The notes: generated by a model from the letters alone, not told the origin. Shown: positions 45,177-55,264, counted from the first letter of the stretch. The stretch is DNA of 64,000 nucleotides from Hondaea fermentalgiana (GCA_014084085.1 NPFB01000014.1:186477-250476); one strand, 5' to 3'. Numbers and translations are program-made.

Positions 45177-45774
45177 ATTTCAATTAAACGTAGGCCTACT
45201 AGGGTCTGGGGCCTGAGCCTAGATTAATATCAAGATCAAGATTTAGGCCCTTGATCAAGGGCGCTGAGGTCGAGGCACAGAGGGAGGGAAAGAAAATAAA
45301 CGAAAATAGCCCATGTAGTGCCAGAGAAAGCTCGTACTCGATCGTCAATAAGATTTTAAAAACAGAGACCATCGCGTAGAAATGCTTTCTCTTATTCGTT
45401 TGCATCTTCTACTGGCACATCGCCCTATCAAAAAAATGAAGAAAGTGTATGACATGACTGACTGACTAGCAACTCAAAATAGATGATGTTCAAAGGGCAC
45501 TAAAAATGCAAGAAAGAGTTGCTCTGACGACGAACGAGAGCCCAGAGAAAACGTAATGTATCCTCGGGGTCTCGCTGACTATGTGACGTGACTATGGTGG
45601 GCGAGCGTGTGCTCTGCAAAGAAACAGAGACCGTACAGACAAACTAACTACAGCACGCGCCAACTCGATAAAGGAGTGCGCGAATATGAAACGGAATCAA
45701 GCATTTGCCTGGGGAGTAGGAGAATAAAGGTCATGAGATGGCAGATTTACTTTTTGCTCAGCCGCACAACACTT
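45177..45774. other. Convergent 3' intergenic region
   Basis: This 598-bp spacer between the channel and kinase genes holds TAGGCCTA at 45191-45198, then AT-rich sequence. No RNA or protein gene was recognised. Confidence 0.45.
45191..45198. promoter_or_regulatory. TAGGCCTA palindrome 14 bp after the channel gene stop
   Basis: Follows the PKD2-like stop codon directly and is succeeded by CTAG-rich sequence. Same motif as after ALDH and the one-TM gene. Confidence 0.4.
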
Positions 45775-46839
45775 TTACGTGTGGCGGCGCAAAAAAGGGT
45801 GGTTCTGCACTTGCTTGAGAGTGATGCGCAAGGCTGGATCCTTGTGCAGCATGCGGCGCAAAAGATCCTTTGCGTCATCCGAAACCTCATCCCAGACGGG
45901 CCCGTCAAATTTAACCTCTTCGCGCTGCACGGCACGTGCAACGGCCGCATCCGATCGCGTCCCCCGTGTGTCAAAGGGGTGGGTACCACTGAGCATGACG
46001 TAGAGGACGCAGCCCAGAGACCAGACATCAAGCGCGGATGTGAGCGGGGCTTTGCCTCGCTTGTCGAGGACCTCGGGAGCACAGTACGCGGCCGTACCGG
46101 GCAAAACGATGTTCGAAGTAACAACGGTCTCTTCACCATCTTCTGATCGTTTGAGACGCATAGCCGATCCGAAATCGCAGACTTTCAGTTTTCCTTTGTT
46201 CGTGAGCAAAAGGTTCTCTGGTTTAATATCGGCGTGCACGATGCCAACCTTTTCGTGCAGGAATCTGACAGCACGCACTGTTTGGCGAGTAATGTCCACA
46301 GCTTCGTCTTCTGACAGAGGACCCGAATCGACGACGCGGTCAAAGAGCTCTTCGCCTCTAATAAATTCGAAGACGAGTAGAGTCGCTCCGTTCAGAGTAC
46401 GAGCAGCTTGGCCAGAAAGACCGTTGGTCACCTGCGACACAAAATCTGAGACACTATTGGCGACTTGCTCGATGGCCGAAGCGCCGCGGTGCTCATGGAC
46501 TGGATCCGGCCGTTCAATGCGCAAAAAGCGTACGATATTTTCATGACCGCCGGCGCGCTCAACACGTTCGAGGAAATCGACTTCACGCTCAGCAATGTCA
46601 CTAAAGACGCGTGGCAACAATTTGACGGCCACGAGCTGCTGGCTCACGACGTCGCGCGCAGCGCGGACGGTACCATAGGTCCCCTGTCCCACTTCTGCCT
46701 GCAGAACGAGCGACGAAGTGGCGGGGGTCAAGGTGCCGCGCTTGCGTACACGAGGCGAAACGGAAGGGTCGGCGCGGACAACCAAATCATCGGCTTTTAC
46801 GACCGAGGTTAGAGAGACGTTGGTGAGACGCAGGCCCGC

Positions 46840-46871
<32 letters not shown>

Positions 46872-47190
46872 TGCTGCTGTTGCTGCCGCCGAGCGTCTCT
46901 GCATGAGCTCGCGCTTGGTTGCCAGGTTGTTCGCCGGCCTTGTTGCGCGTCGCAGCTCCGAAAACGCAGAGCGCAACGGCCATGGCGCCTACAGTGGGGA
47001 CCTTGCTTGCGGCGTTTCCCCACGCCCCGCGGCTTCTCCTGTTCTGGCGCGTGAATTTCTCCTGGAAATTGCTGCCGTTGCTCTCGTTGTTCCCGTGGTA
47101 TAATGACGGCGAGGCTTGCGCGGAGGACCCATGCATGCGCGGCGCCGCTCGCTTCGACGCGCCGGCGCGGCATGCTCGCGAGATGATCAT
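45775..47190 (-). CDS. CAMK-like serine/threonine protein kinase, non-RD (HAD) type
   Basis: This is 471 residues from ATG 47190; a later ATG at 47136 is possible, and the longest open frame begins with TTG inside a GGTC repeat. The N-terminal 160 residues are poorly ordered, with a short hydrophobic stretch (63-80, VPTVGAMAVALCVFGAA) and a poly-Ser run. The kinase domain has GQGTYGTV (168-175), VAVK (Lys190), HADIKPEN (319-326, catalytic Asp321), DFG (339-341) and APE (371-373), ending near the C-terminus, so no regulatory tail exists. The Arg before the catalytic Asp is Ala (HAD rather than HRD), making it a non-RD kinase that should not need activation-loop phosphorylation in the usual way. 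A roughly 40-residue insert sits between helix C and beta4/5. The substrate is unknown. Confidence 0.88.
46840..46886. repeat. CTG/CAG-type repeat encoding poly-Ser in the kinase
   Basis: A CTG run with occasional TTG. On the coding strand it reads AGC/AAC and gives the Ser/Asn tract N-terminal to the kinase domain. Confidence 0.85.
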
Positions 47191-48971
47191 TCTTCCCTTC
47201 CAACTCGGCGACACTTGCTCGCTCGAATCGGGTTCTGCGTGTACCAAGCGACGTGGAGTGGGTCTCGACAGCGGCAGCGAGCTTGCTCGTCCGTTTGCCC
47301 GCAAAGGTCGGTCGGTGGGTCGATCGGTCGGTCGATCGATCGAAAGTCGAAGAGGTCGGTCGAGTCGGTTAGTGGAGTGGCCGACTGCGACTTGACTTGG
47401 CTTGTTCGGGACTTGCAACAACGATTCCGCAGGGTCGCACGGGCGCCCACGAGCCAGGCGAAATACACGAGCCTGTCAGCGGCGATCCCGTGATGGCGCT
47501 CTGCGCGCTCTGCGCGCTCTGTGCGCCGAGCGGGACGGGGTTCCCCGCTCGCGGTCCCCGACGATCAATCGATCGTTTCCGTCTCGGCGTCTCGATCTCC
47601 TTTTGCGGTTCGCTCTGCACACGTCACGGTCAGCCACTCCGAACACGCCTGCCTCGGGGCTGGCTCTGTCTGCGCTCTCGGGCGCAGCGCGGCGCAGCGC
47701 GGTGCAGCGCAGGCGCGCACGCAGGCTCGCGGCGCGTGTCCCCGTCGGAGTCCGCGCCCGCGTGCCCTCCGCAGCGTCTGCAGCTGCGCCTTCTATTCTC
47801 TTCTCCTTCTCCGCCTGCGCCGGGAGACGCCGATCCCGAGGTGCCCTGCGCTGCCCGCCGCCTCGCTCGCAGTCGCGCCCGCGCGCGCCGTGCGCAGAGG
47901 GACGCGCTCGCCGCGGGGCCCGCCGGGACGGAGGGCGGCTCGCCGTCGCCCGAGCCGCGCGTTGCGAGTCTGCCTCCGGAGCGGAGCGGCCTCGCGCGCG
48001 CGACTGGCCAGCGCCGCGTGCTCTGTGAAAGGCTGACAGAGGCGTCGTGGCGTGTTGTGGCCGCGGCTGCGGCCATGGCGGCTGGTGACAGGGACACTGC
48101 GCCCGGCCGCGCATTCTCCACTTGCGCCTGCGCATTCTCCACTTGCGCCTGCAAGCGGTGCAGCTGCGCCGTTGCTTCCGATGACGCGGCGGCGGCGGGG
48201 CGCACACTCCCTTCGGCGCGCGGAACGAGTCGGAACTTCTCGCGGGAACGGAACGTGAACGGGAGGAACGGGGAAAGCGAGGATATCCTTGCGAGTACGT
48301 GATATCCGCGCCCAACCACCGGACGCCGCCGGCCAGCGGCAGCGGAGAGCAACCCGGTCGAAGGTGACGGCTTGAGAGCGCCGCGATGCGGTGGATGGTG
48401 TCACGAGCATCGCGATAGCGCAAGGCAGACACGGAGAGCGGGAGGGATCGAGAGCGGGAACGATGGAGAGCGCAACATCATGGGTGGAAAACCCATCTCA
48501 TGTTCCCGCGGGCTGTTAATGGCGAGTAAATAGAATGACGTTTTCGTCGGGCAGAAGAACGCAGCGAGAACTGTACGACCAGAGCGTTCTCCAAGAACGA
48601 CCCGGCGACCACGATCGCAGCTTTTTCTGCGCGAAAACGATAGCAAACCCGAACGGGGAGTCTTGAAGGCCAAGAGTTATAAAGTATTTGACAGACGGTC
48701 CGAGTCGGGCTCTAGGTGTAGATCTGAGAGCGCACCGACACGTCTAATCGTCAACAAACCTTCAAAACTGTCTATCATCTACAGTATTCGCAAGAGTGGC
48801 AGTCTCGCGTCTTTTTGACCTCCTTCCTTTCCTCGCTCTCTCTCACACTCTCTCCCTCGCTTCCTTCTTGCTGGACTGACCCTATCGCATCTAAAACACT
48901 CTCCCTCGTTCTCTCCGTGCAAGCTATTGAAGCACCACGCGAACTCTTTTCGATTCTTCGCACAGCGAGGT
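47191..48971. other. GC-rich gene-poor region between kinase (-) and orphan gene (+)
   Basis: This is the largest gap in the window apart from introns and Ns. About 47420-48410 is strongly GC-rich with 150-320-codon frames on both strands whose translations are Arg/Ala/Pro-rich and unlike proteins. A GGTC/GATC repeat at about 47300-47345 lies in the kinase leader. A TTATAAAG string at 48677-48684 is a possible TATA-like element for the downstream gene. A missed small gene or 5' exons cannot be excluded. Confidence 0.4.
48111..48152. repeat. Perfect 2 x 21-bp tandem duplication
   Basis: Two identical 21-bp units lie head to tail. On the minus strand one frame reads QAQVENA twice within a coiled-coil-like context, the only protein-like patch in the GC-rich gap. 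Confidence 0.85.
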
Positions 48972-50703
48972 ATGATGCATAAATGTGCTCGCCAGGTCGA
49001 CCTTGCGGCGCAATCAGCAAAATTAAGATGGACCTCATCCCCGCGCAAGAGAGAAGAAGCACGAGATGCAGATGTCATTGACATAGTCAACGACAGCCTC
49101 TCCGACTCGATAATGCAAAGTACGGCCTTTCCCGACCAGACATGCTGCCTATCGAGCAGAGGGAAACCCCAGCTTGAGGCCCCCGCGTCCGTTCCGCGCT
49201 CTCCTTTTTCATTTTTGCCCATCTGTCCTGCTTGCAAGGAGAAGGAACAGCAAACTGCAAACTTGGCCGCGGAACCGAGCATGATGGAGTCTTCTTCGAC
49301 GACCGCGACCGAGCAGAAGCAAGTGGACTGCAGCAATGGCGCGCAGTCTCTGCGCTGCGTTGGCCTTGCCGCGCTTGAAACCTGCGAGGCCGCCCTCGGA
49401 GCTCTGATCAGATTCAAGACTGAGCAAGACCCGTTGCCTGACTTTGTAGATTGCGAAAATGACGGAACCGCGCTTCACGTGGCAATCTTCAACAAGCATT
49501 CCGAAGAGCTCTTCCGCGGCTGCGTCTACAAGTGCCTGGCTATGTTCGGAGGCCTCGAGACCATCAAGAAGAACGGCATGTTCTTCTCGAGTGCATGGGA
49601 GTCCAAGTACCGGTCGGAAGCCCACTTGTACATGGTCGAGACGGAACGGCATTTTCTGCACAATTTGCTCAATGAGCCCATCGAGACGGCCAAGGCTATC
49701 GCTATTGCCCATCGCGATCGCTTCATAGGCACAACCACAGCTCCCAAAAACCCGAACCCTGGGGATCTCCATGAACGGGTGTACAAGGTTTTCTGGGAGT
49801 GGATGATGGGCAACAAGGAATGTCGCGCGGGACTCTCCACATTTATTTCCAAGGAACGAAGCGCATTTACCAAGATGATTGGTGCCCAGGCCCAAGATCT
49901 TGAATGCATGTTGCGAGGAACAACGCAAAAGCAGAATACGAGCATTCTCTCATTTGCGGGCGTCCCGGCAGAGCTCATGCCAGACGCCAAGGATCTCTGG
50001 ATGCCGCACGCGCTCCATGAGCTCTTGCCTACAATCATGACGCAGGCGCACGGCTGCAATCTCTTCAGCGTTGACCCGGAACGCAAGGTTACAGGCGTTT
50101 CAGGACCATGCGTATTCAACTGGACGCTCGATGCAAAGTGTAAGTTTGACAATCGGAAAAGCGGGCGAGAGAATCGTCTCTTCTTGCGGAGGACCTAACT
50201 AACATTTCTTTTCTGTTGACGACGTATGCATGATAGCACCGCAAAATGAGGCCACGATTGCCCTTGTCATGGCCTGGACCGCGAGTCACATTCTTTCACA
50301 GAGCTCGACGGCATTCAAGGCCTTTGCCAAGGCCGAAAAGGTCACTTTTGCGGCCTTTTTTAAGCTCATCACGCCCGCACAGCTCGCTTGGGTCTGGACC
50401 CTTCTCATTCGACGCGGCCATGGCAAAACCAGTGGCTCCCGCAAACATTGCGCTGCCGCGACGCACGCAACTTCGCTCTTTGAGCGTTGCTTTGCATATA
50501 TTCTCGAGTGGAACAGACAGCTCAAAGGTGACACGCGCACGTTCTCCATTCGTGCTGCCTTTGGCACCTTGCATGCCACGGGCGACAAGAAGCGCAAGCG
50601 CGAAGAGGCGCGAGTGGCGCGTCACAAACGACCCCGCAAGGTGGCCACCATTGAGGAAGAGGCCAAAACTTTCGTTCTCTCCGCTTCGCAAGATCCTTTT
50701 TAA
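48972..50703 (+). CDS. Orphan protein of unknown function with a C-terminal nuclear localisation signal (one intron)
   Basis: Exons 48972-50139 and 50237-50703 are joined in frame (phase 1) to give 544 residues. The start is uncertain: the frame is open to a TTG at 48927, with ATGs at 48972, 49113 and 49281; from 49281 the protein would be 441 residues and the upstream part looks less protein-like. The middle (VDCENDGTALHVAIFNKH onward) is a continuous globular-looking sequence rich in aromatic and helical segments (WESKYRSEAHLYMVETERHFL; YKVFWEWMMGN). The C-terminus carries a bipartite basic cluster (KKRKREEARVARHKRPRK), so it is probably nuclear. No catalytic motif, zinc-binding array or known domain was recognised. 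It may be a lineage-specific family. Confidence 0.62.
50140..50236 (+). other. Spliceosomal intron of the orphan gene
   Basis: This 97-bp GT..AG intron has donor GTAAGT and acceptor GATAG. Without splicing the first frame ends at a TAA near 50198, and the second exon continues the same style of sequence to its own stop. Confidence 0.8.
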
Positions 50704-50908
50704 TGAACTGCAAGCATCGGCCAAGAACAGCACGCTGTGAATGCCGTCTTTGTGCCAGCACGGGGTGCAATACAAAGTGGAATACGCACCACCACCTTTT
50801 CTCGCCAACAAGTTTCTTGTCCCTTCTAACAAATGAAAACGAACTGATTCAATCTCAGACAGATGTACTGTACTGTACAGCAGCCAACATAGGTAAAAAT
50901 GCTTTAGG

Positions 50909-53899
50909 TCATGGTGAGGGCGCCCAAAAGGAAAAAACATATTTCGCATAAGCATCAAGGACCATTTGAAAACGTTCCTTATTGAGACACTCACGCCATA
51001 GAATCTCGCGTGTGTGATGCCGGCCGTGAAAGTATGGGTGGAGTCGGCGAAAGAGACGATAGACCTCCGAATCCGTAGCCACTAAATCAAGAAAGAGCTT
51101 CTCCTTGGCCTCACGAGCCTCGTCAAAGTCCTTGCGCCGATTATACTGTTCTCGAAGGTGCTGAGTGTGCAGAGAGACGCTTTGAAGCGCGAGATCGTTC
51201 GTCTCGAGAATTTGCGCATCATCTACGGGAGCGCGCCGGCCTCGAGGGGCGATAGATTGCCTACGCCGTTGAGACGACACATTTTGGGTCAGTTCACGTG
51301 ACTGCGCCGGCAAGGACTGTAGTTGGGCTTGCTGCTGTGTCTCCTCGTGATGCTGTTGCGGATCTTGAGCCGAAGTACCCAGATGCTGAGGCAGAGACTT
51401 GGTCGTCATCGAGGACGCGGCAGCCGATGAAACGGCCAGTGATCCTTGACTGACAGAAGCATCCTCCTGTTGCTGTTGCTGTTGCTGTTGTTGTTGCTGT
51501 TGCTGTTGTAAATATTGCTGTAGCTGCTGCGGTATTTCAAGAACGCTATCTGTTGTGCGAAGCTGGCGTGGATTTCGACCAGCATCACGAGATTGCAGAC
51601 GAGCGAACGATTGCTCGGTATGAATGCTCTGCAGACTCTGCGTCGTACGAATCATGTGCGCAGCAAGACGCTGAGCAATCTCAGTCTCCTCGCAAGCGGC
51701 GAGCTGCGCCTTTGCCGCCACGGCGACCGCCTGTTCTGCGGCAGAGACGCCCACGTTACCGAGAGGCTGCGTGTCGCCCGCGCGGACTTTTCTTGGCCCT
51801 GTGCTCTCGACACGGGGCGGGACGAGATAGTGGAATCGGTGCAACTCGACAATAAAGCCGCGCTCAAGCAGCCAGATGAGCATTGTCAGCAGCTCCTCTG
51901 AGCTCACACCCATGGAAATTTGCGCAGCTTCTTGGACCTGGCGCACTGTTGCTGGACCACTGTCGTCATCACCCGCGGAAAAGAGCGCGAGCACGCGCAC
52001 AAGAGACGCAACGCGACGCTGTGACCGACTTGCCGAGCCATTCTTGGATTTTTCGGCGCCAGGCGAAGTGTTTGATGGTTCGTTGCTGGGTTCGTTACTG
52101 GGAGCGACAGCTTTTGCAAATCGACGTTGAAACTCATAGTGCAAAACGGAGGACGAGTCCAGATCCGCACCTGGCGCCGCGCGATAGACGTTGCCAGGTT
52201 CAATCGACTGTACGACACGGGCCCGTCGCCAATAGACTAGATGAGCCGCGAGCCGGTAAACCTCTTCAATGGGTATGCCGAGGTCAAGCGCAGTTTCTTC
52301 AAACGATTTGAGCGGACCATGTCGTCTTGCGTACCGCCATATCCGTTGCAACTGAACAGCAGCATCGCAGCGCGCGAGAGCGGCCGCCTCAGCCTCTTCG
52401 TCAACACAAAGCAAGAGCGCGTGATAAGGGCGCAAAGCCTCTGTGGGATGCATGAGCGGGTGCTGCAGCGTCACGGAAAGGCCCACGTGATTGTTGAGCC
52501 GCAGCTGGAACATGCCATGCTCGGACAGGCCAATGAAAATTTGTCGCAATTCCTTGGCCAGGAGGCTGCTCTCCAGCATGGCGTCGATCGATGTGTAGGC
52601 GAGGTCAACCATTTTGCGGCGGCGCATTTTAATCTGCTCTGCTTCGTGCATCTTGTTGCCAGCGTGAGCGGAAGCCTTGTGATCCATGGCGGCTTCGCTG
52701 ATGTCCATAAGTCCCTGTGCTCGAAGGATCTCGGCTTGCATTACGGCTGAAAGTCCGCCTTCTGCACCTTCCATCTTTTGAAGTTCCTGTTTGATAGACA
52801 GCTTGGCCGAGGCCACCATTTTCTGCACCTCTGTACTAATATAGTTGCACTGCTGTTCCTCATAGAGCATGGCATGAGCAACCTTGATGGCTGCGCGCCT
52901 GTACATGTCAACAGATTGAGTGTTTCCCGGATACGTGACGCCATAAGTGCGGGCGCCAGGCCGGACGGCAAGTTTAAAGCGCGACTGCTCCAGGATCTTT
53001 TCGGACTCTGCGTCAAGGACAAAAATGAGCGAGAACATGCTCAGCTCGTTCAAGTCGTCAGCGCTGGTCTCTGACTCTTTGCTGTTGGTTTCGTTTTCGC
53101 CCTCTTTGCTGGCAGCCGCATGTTTGTCCTTTTCGACGTTGCTAGCGCCCGTGTTGGCATTCGAGAGGCCGTTTGAATTTGCGCCTGCATTAGCGCTTGT
53201 TGAATTTCCCATGGTGCTGCTCTCCGCAACAGGCCCGCCGGTAGTGACACCAGTACCAGCAGCAGCAACACCAGCAGAAGTAGCAGCAGTAGAAGTAGAA
53301 GTAGAAGACGAGTCGGTCTTCCCTGTGTTGCTTGCGCCCGGCGCAGCAGATCCTGTAGAGGCAGAAGGACCGCTCATCGACCCATCGGGCCCACCAACAG
53401 AAAAGGAGATATTCCCTGCCTGATTACGATACACCTGTACAGGAAAGCTGAGAAAGCGGAGGCTGTCGATGACGAGTTCGAGCATACGCCCGCACTGCGC
53501 TTGAGTGGGGCGTAGAAGCTTGGCAAAGAGTTCGGCCTCGAGGCGCCAGAAATCCTTGGTCATGTTCGTCTTGCGCTTGGATTCACGACGTGTCGTGGCC
53601 AGCACGTCATTTTCTACCTCGGCGCCACGGCCTGACGCGTCTGGCTGTTGTCTACCTTGCCCGTTGCCGACGCCGACCCGCGCCCCGCGCGGCCACGAGG
53701 AGAGCGACCCGCGCCGGGGTCGCGCCAGGTCCGCGTGTTTGAGACCCTCTCCACCTGATCCGCGCCGTGAGCGGACCGCGTCGCTTCTTCCGTTGGCGCC
53801 TGCACTGGCGCTGCCTTCGAGCCGTCGCGGTCCAGGATACCGAAAGGCGAGCTTCTGGCCTTTGGTCACGTCCTCGACCACGAGCGCGATACCCAGCAT
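50909..53899 (-). CDS. NPRL3: NPRL3 / nitrogen permease regulator 3, GATOR1 subunit
   Basis: This intronless protein has 996 residues from ATG 53899. The N-terminus MLGIALVVEDVTKGQKLAFRYP is the Npr3 longin-type start. It is followed after an insert by FWRLEAELFAKLLRPTQAQCGRMLELVID and then, after a long Ser/Thr/Gly/Asn-rich insert, by LSMFSLIFVLDAE, the conserved Npr3 core strand. Winged-helix-like segments follow (YRLAAHLVYWRRARVV; LLTMLIWLLERGFIVELHRFHYLVPP). After a poly-Gln tract the C-terminal signature LHPYFHGRHHTREILWRE completes the match. In yeast and animals NPRL3 pairs with NPRL2 and DEPDC5 in GATOR1, the GAP for Rag GTPases that switches off TORC1 on amino-acid shortage. The protein is longer than human NPRL3 (569 aa) because of low-complexity inserts. 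Confidence 0.88.
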   Translation of the reverse strand: MLGIALVVEDVTKGQKLAFRYPGPRRLEGSASAGANGRSDAVRSRRGSGGEGLKHADLARPRRGSLSSWPRGARVGVGNGQGRQQPDASGRGAEVENDVLATTRRESKRKTNMTKDFWRLEAELFAKLLRPTQAQCGRMLELVIDSLRFLSFPVQVYRNQAGNISFSVGGPDGSMSGPSASTGSAAPGASNTGKTDSSSTSTSTAATSAGVAAAGTGVTTGGPVAESSTMGNSTSANAGANSNGLSNANTGASNVEKDKHAAASKEGENETNSKESETSADDLNELSMFSLIFVLDAESEKILEQSRFKLAVRPGARTYGVTYPGNTQSVDMYRRAAIKVAHAMLYEEQQCNYISTEVQKMVASAKLSIKQELQKMEGAEGGLSAVMQAEILRAQGLMDISEAAMDHKASAHAGNKMHEAEQIKMRRRKMVDLAYTSIDAMLESSLLAKELRQIFIGLSEHGMFQLRLNNHVGLSVTLQHPLMHPTEALRPYHALLLCVDEEAEAAALARCDAAVQLQRIWRYARRHGPLKSFEETALDLGIPIEEVYRLAAHLVYWRRARVVQSIEPGNVYRAAPGADLDSSSVLHYEFQRRFAKAVAPSNEPSNEPSNTSPGAEKSKNGSASRSQRRVASLVRVLALFSAGDDDSGPATVRQVQEAAQISMGVSSEELLTMLIWLLERGFIVELHRFHYLVPPRVESTGPRKVRAGDTQPLGNVGVSAAEQAVAVAAKAQLAACEETEIAQRLAAHMIRTTQSLQSIHTEQSFARLQSRDAGRNPRQLRTTDSVLEIPQQLQQYLQQQQQQQQQQQQQQEDASVSQGSLAVSSAAASSMTTKSLPQHLGTSAQDPQQHHEETQQQAQLQSLPAQSRELTQNVSSQRRRQSIAPRGRRAPVDDAQILETNDLALQSVSLHTQHLREQYNRRKDFDEAREAKEKLFLDLVATDSEVYRLFRRLHPYFHGRHHTREILWRECLNKERFQMVLDAYAKYVFSFWAPSP
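51467..51510. repeat. CTG/TTG repeat encoding poly-Gln in NPRL3
   Basis: A run of GTT/GCT triplets on the plus strand encodes about 14 consecutive Gln residues plus flanking Gln-rich sequence at about residues 790-815. Confidence 0.88.
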
Positions 53900-54263
53900 T
53901 CTCCCAGGCTCGCGTTTGCTGGCAGGATCTGATTGATTATGAATCTCATTGGGATACTGTCCTACGTAGCCTGGCCTACCAAAATTTTGCTTTTGGGCCT
54001 ATACCTATACGCGTGGTCACGGAATCTTATACATTTGCGTCTGCGGCCCTGTGCATCGTCCGAGCAAGTCGCTCAGCACGAGCGTGAGACGAATGATCTA
54101 TTTCTCATTCACGATTATTAATAGCCAATCGAAAGATTGCACAATCAATCTGCAGCTGATTGCAAACAAAAAATCTTTTTTACATGATGTTTTGACAGAA
54201 GTTGGCATTGCCAGGAAAAGGAAAAGGCCAGAGTCTGCCTTGCTTTGAGCATGCCTCCTTTTT
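53900..54263 (-). other. Intergenic region, MORN 3' end to NPRL3 5' end
   Basis: This AT-rich 364-bp spacer should contain the NPRL3 promoter and the MORN gene 3' end. No feature was recognised. Confidence 0.4.
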
Positions 54264-55025
54264 CTAAAAGTAGTTGCGAGGGTTAAAAACCTCAACTTTT
54301 TGCGATGGGGGGCGGTTGAGGGGTCTCGAATCTAGTGCCGGATCATGCACGCCGTACGCCACCGAAGTCCCACTGGCCACGGGCGCGGTGGCCATTTCCT
54401 CGTGCTCTTCAGCGTTAATAAGGCGCTGTTCAAGCGCCGCTTGGTCGTTGAAGACCCGCGCCTCGGCAGCAGCTGCCGTGACAGGCGTGGCGACCGCATC
54501 GACAGTTGTCTCGTTCGTCTCTGCGGCGACTGCAACAACGTACGGCATCACTGCCAAATCAGGACTCGGCATGTTGGGCAGTACAACAAGGCCCGTGTCG
54601 AGATGCACTGTTGCAAGACCAGAATAGCCCTGCTGCTGATCCGTTGCGCAGTCTGTGATGGTCACGTTGAGACGATACTTACCAACCACGCTGTATTGGC
54701 TGGTCAATGAGGAGTTGGAGCGACCAAGAAACTCCCATTGGCCAGCGACAATCTCTCCATTGCTCGTGCGCAGGGTTCCCTGGCCTGAAAAGTTATTGTC
54801 CTCAAACTCGCCTTCATAGACGTTGCCATTGCGGAACCGCATTACACCAAAACCTTCTTGCTTGTTATGCCTCCAGTCGCCCGTATATGTCGTGCCATCG
54901 GTCCACGTGAGCGTGCCTCTGCCATGTCGTTTGTTGCGCTTCCATTGGCCTTCGTACACGTTTCCAGATGGATACGTGTGCCGACGTGTGCCACCCTCCG
55001 CGTCGGAGGAATGCCCGACGCCCAT
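54264..55025 (-). CDS. MORN-repeat protein
   Basis: This is 253 residues from ATG 55025; the open frame extends to TTG 55073. Four MORN repeats fill residues about 15-105: YPSGNVYEGQWKRNKRHGRG, TDGTTYTGDWRHNKQEGFG, RNGNVYEGEFEDNNFSGQG and a divergent SNGEIVAGQWEF. MORN modules bind membranes or act as rulers and scaffolds, often in cilia or cell-division structures of protists. The remaining 145 residues are Ala/Val/Thr-rich with no known domain, ending NPRNYF. A GTAAGT donor followed 30 nt later by CACAG lies in frame at 54653-54682, so a very short intron is conceivable; the frame stays open either way. The gene is divergent from GDPD. Confidence 0.85.
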   Translation of the reverse strand: MGVGHSSDAEGGTRRHTYPSGNVYEGQWKRNKRHGRGTLTWTDGTTYTGDWRHNKQEGFGVMRFRNGNVYEGEFEDNNFSGQGTLRTSNGEIVAGQWEFLGRSNSSLTSQYSVVGKYRLNVTITDCATDQQQGYSGLATVHLDTGLVVLPNMPSPDLAVMPYVVAVAAETNETTVDAVATPVTAAAAEARVFNDQAALEQRLINAEEHEEMATAPVASGTSVAYGVHDPALDSRPLNRPPSQKVEVFNPRNYF

Positions 55026-55243
55026 TCTCTCGATGTCGTGCGCACGGGCGGAAAGCGAGTCGCGCACGATCAAAGGTCACGCCAGCTGCCGCTGCAGATT
55101 CCGGTCTGCTTCGGCCACAGCCCTGCCAGCACCCGACCCCGTTGAGTGGTGAACCCCGAGCAAGAGCCGGCCGTCCGCACCTAGGTCCGAGCTAGAACGG
55201 ATGAACACGCCGTGTCAGACCTTGGGGGGGGAAACAGAAAAGC

Positions 55244-55264
55244 GAGAGAGAGAGAGAGAGAGAG
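55244..55264. repeat. (GA)n microsatellite
   Basis: A perfect GA run of about ten units in the MORN/GDPD spacer, preceded by a run of G. Confidence 0.9.

Noticed and set aside
47397..48432. Overlapping 200-318-codon frames on both strands
   Set aside because: Their translations are Arg/Ala/Pro/Ser-rich without motifs, and several registers are open at once, as expected from high GC content rather than coding.
48779..49417. 212-codon minus-strand frame opposite the orphan gene start
   Set aside because: No recognisable domain. Kept out because the plus-strand frame continues into a long structured protein with a convincing intron, though the first 100 codons of that gene remain uncertain.
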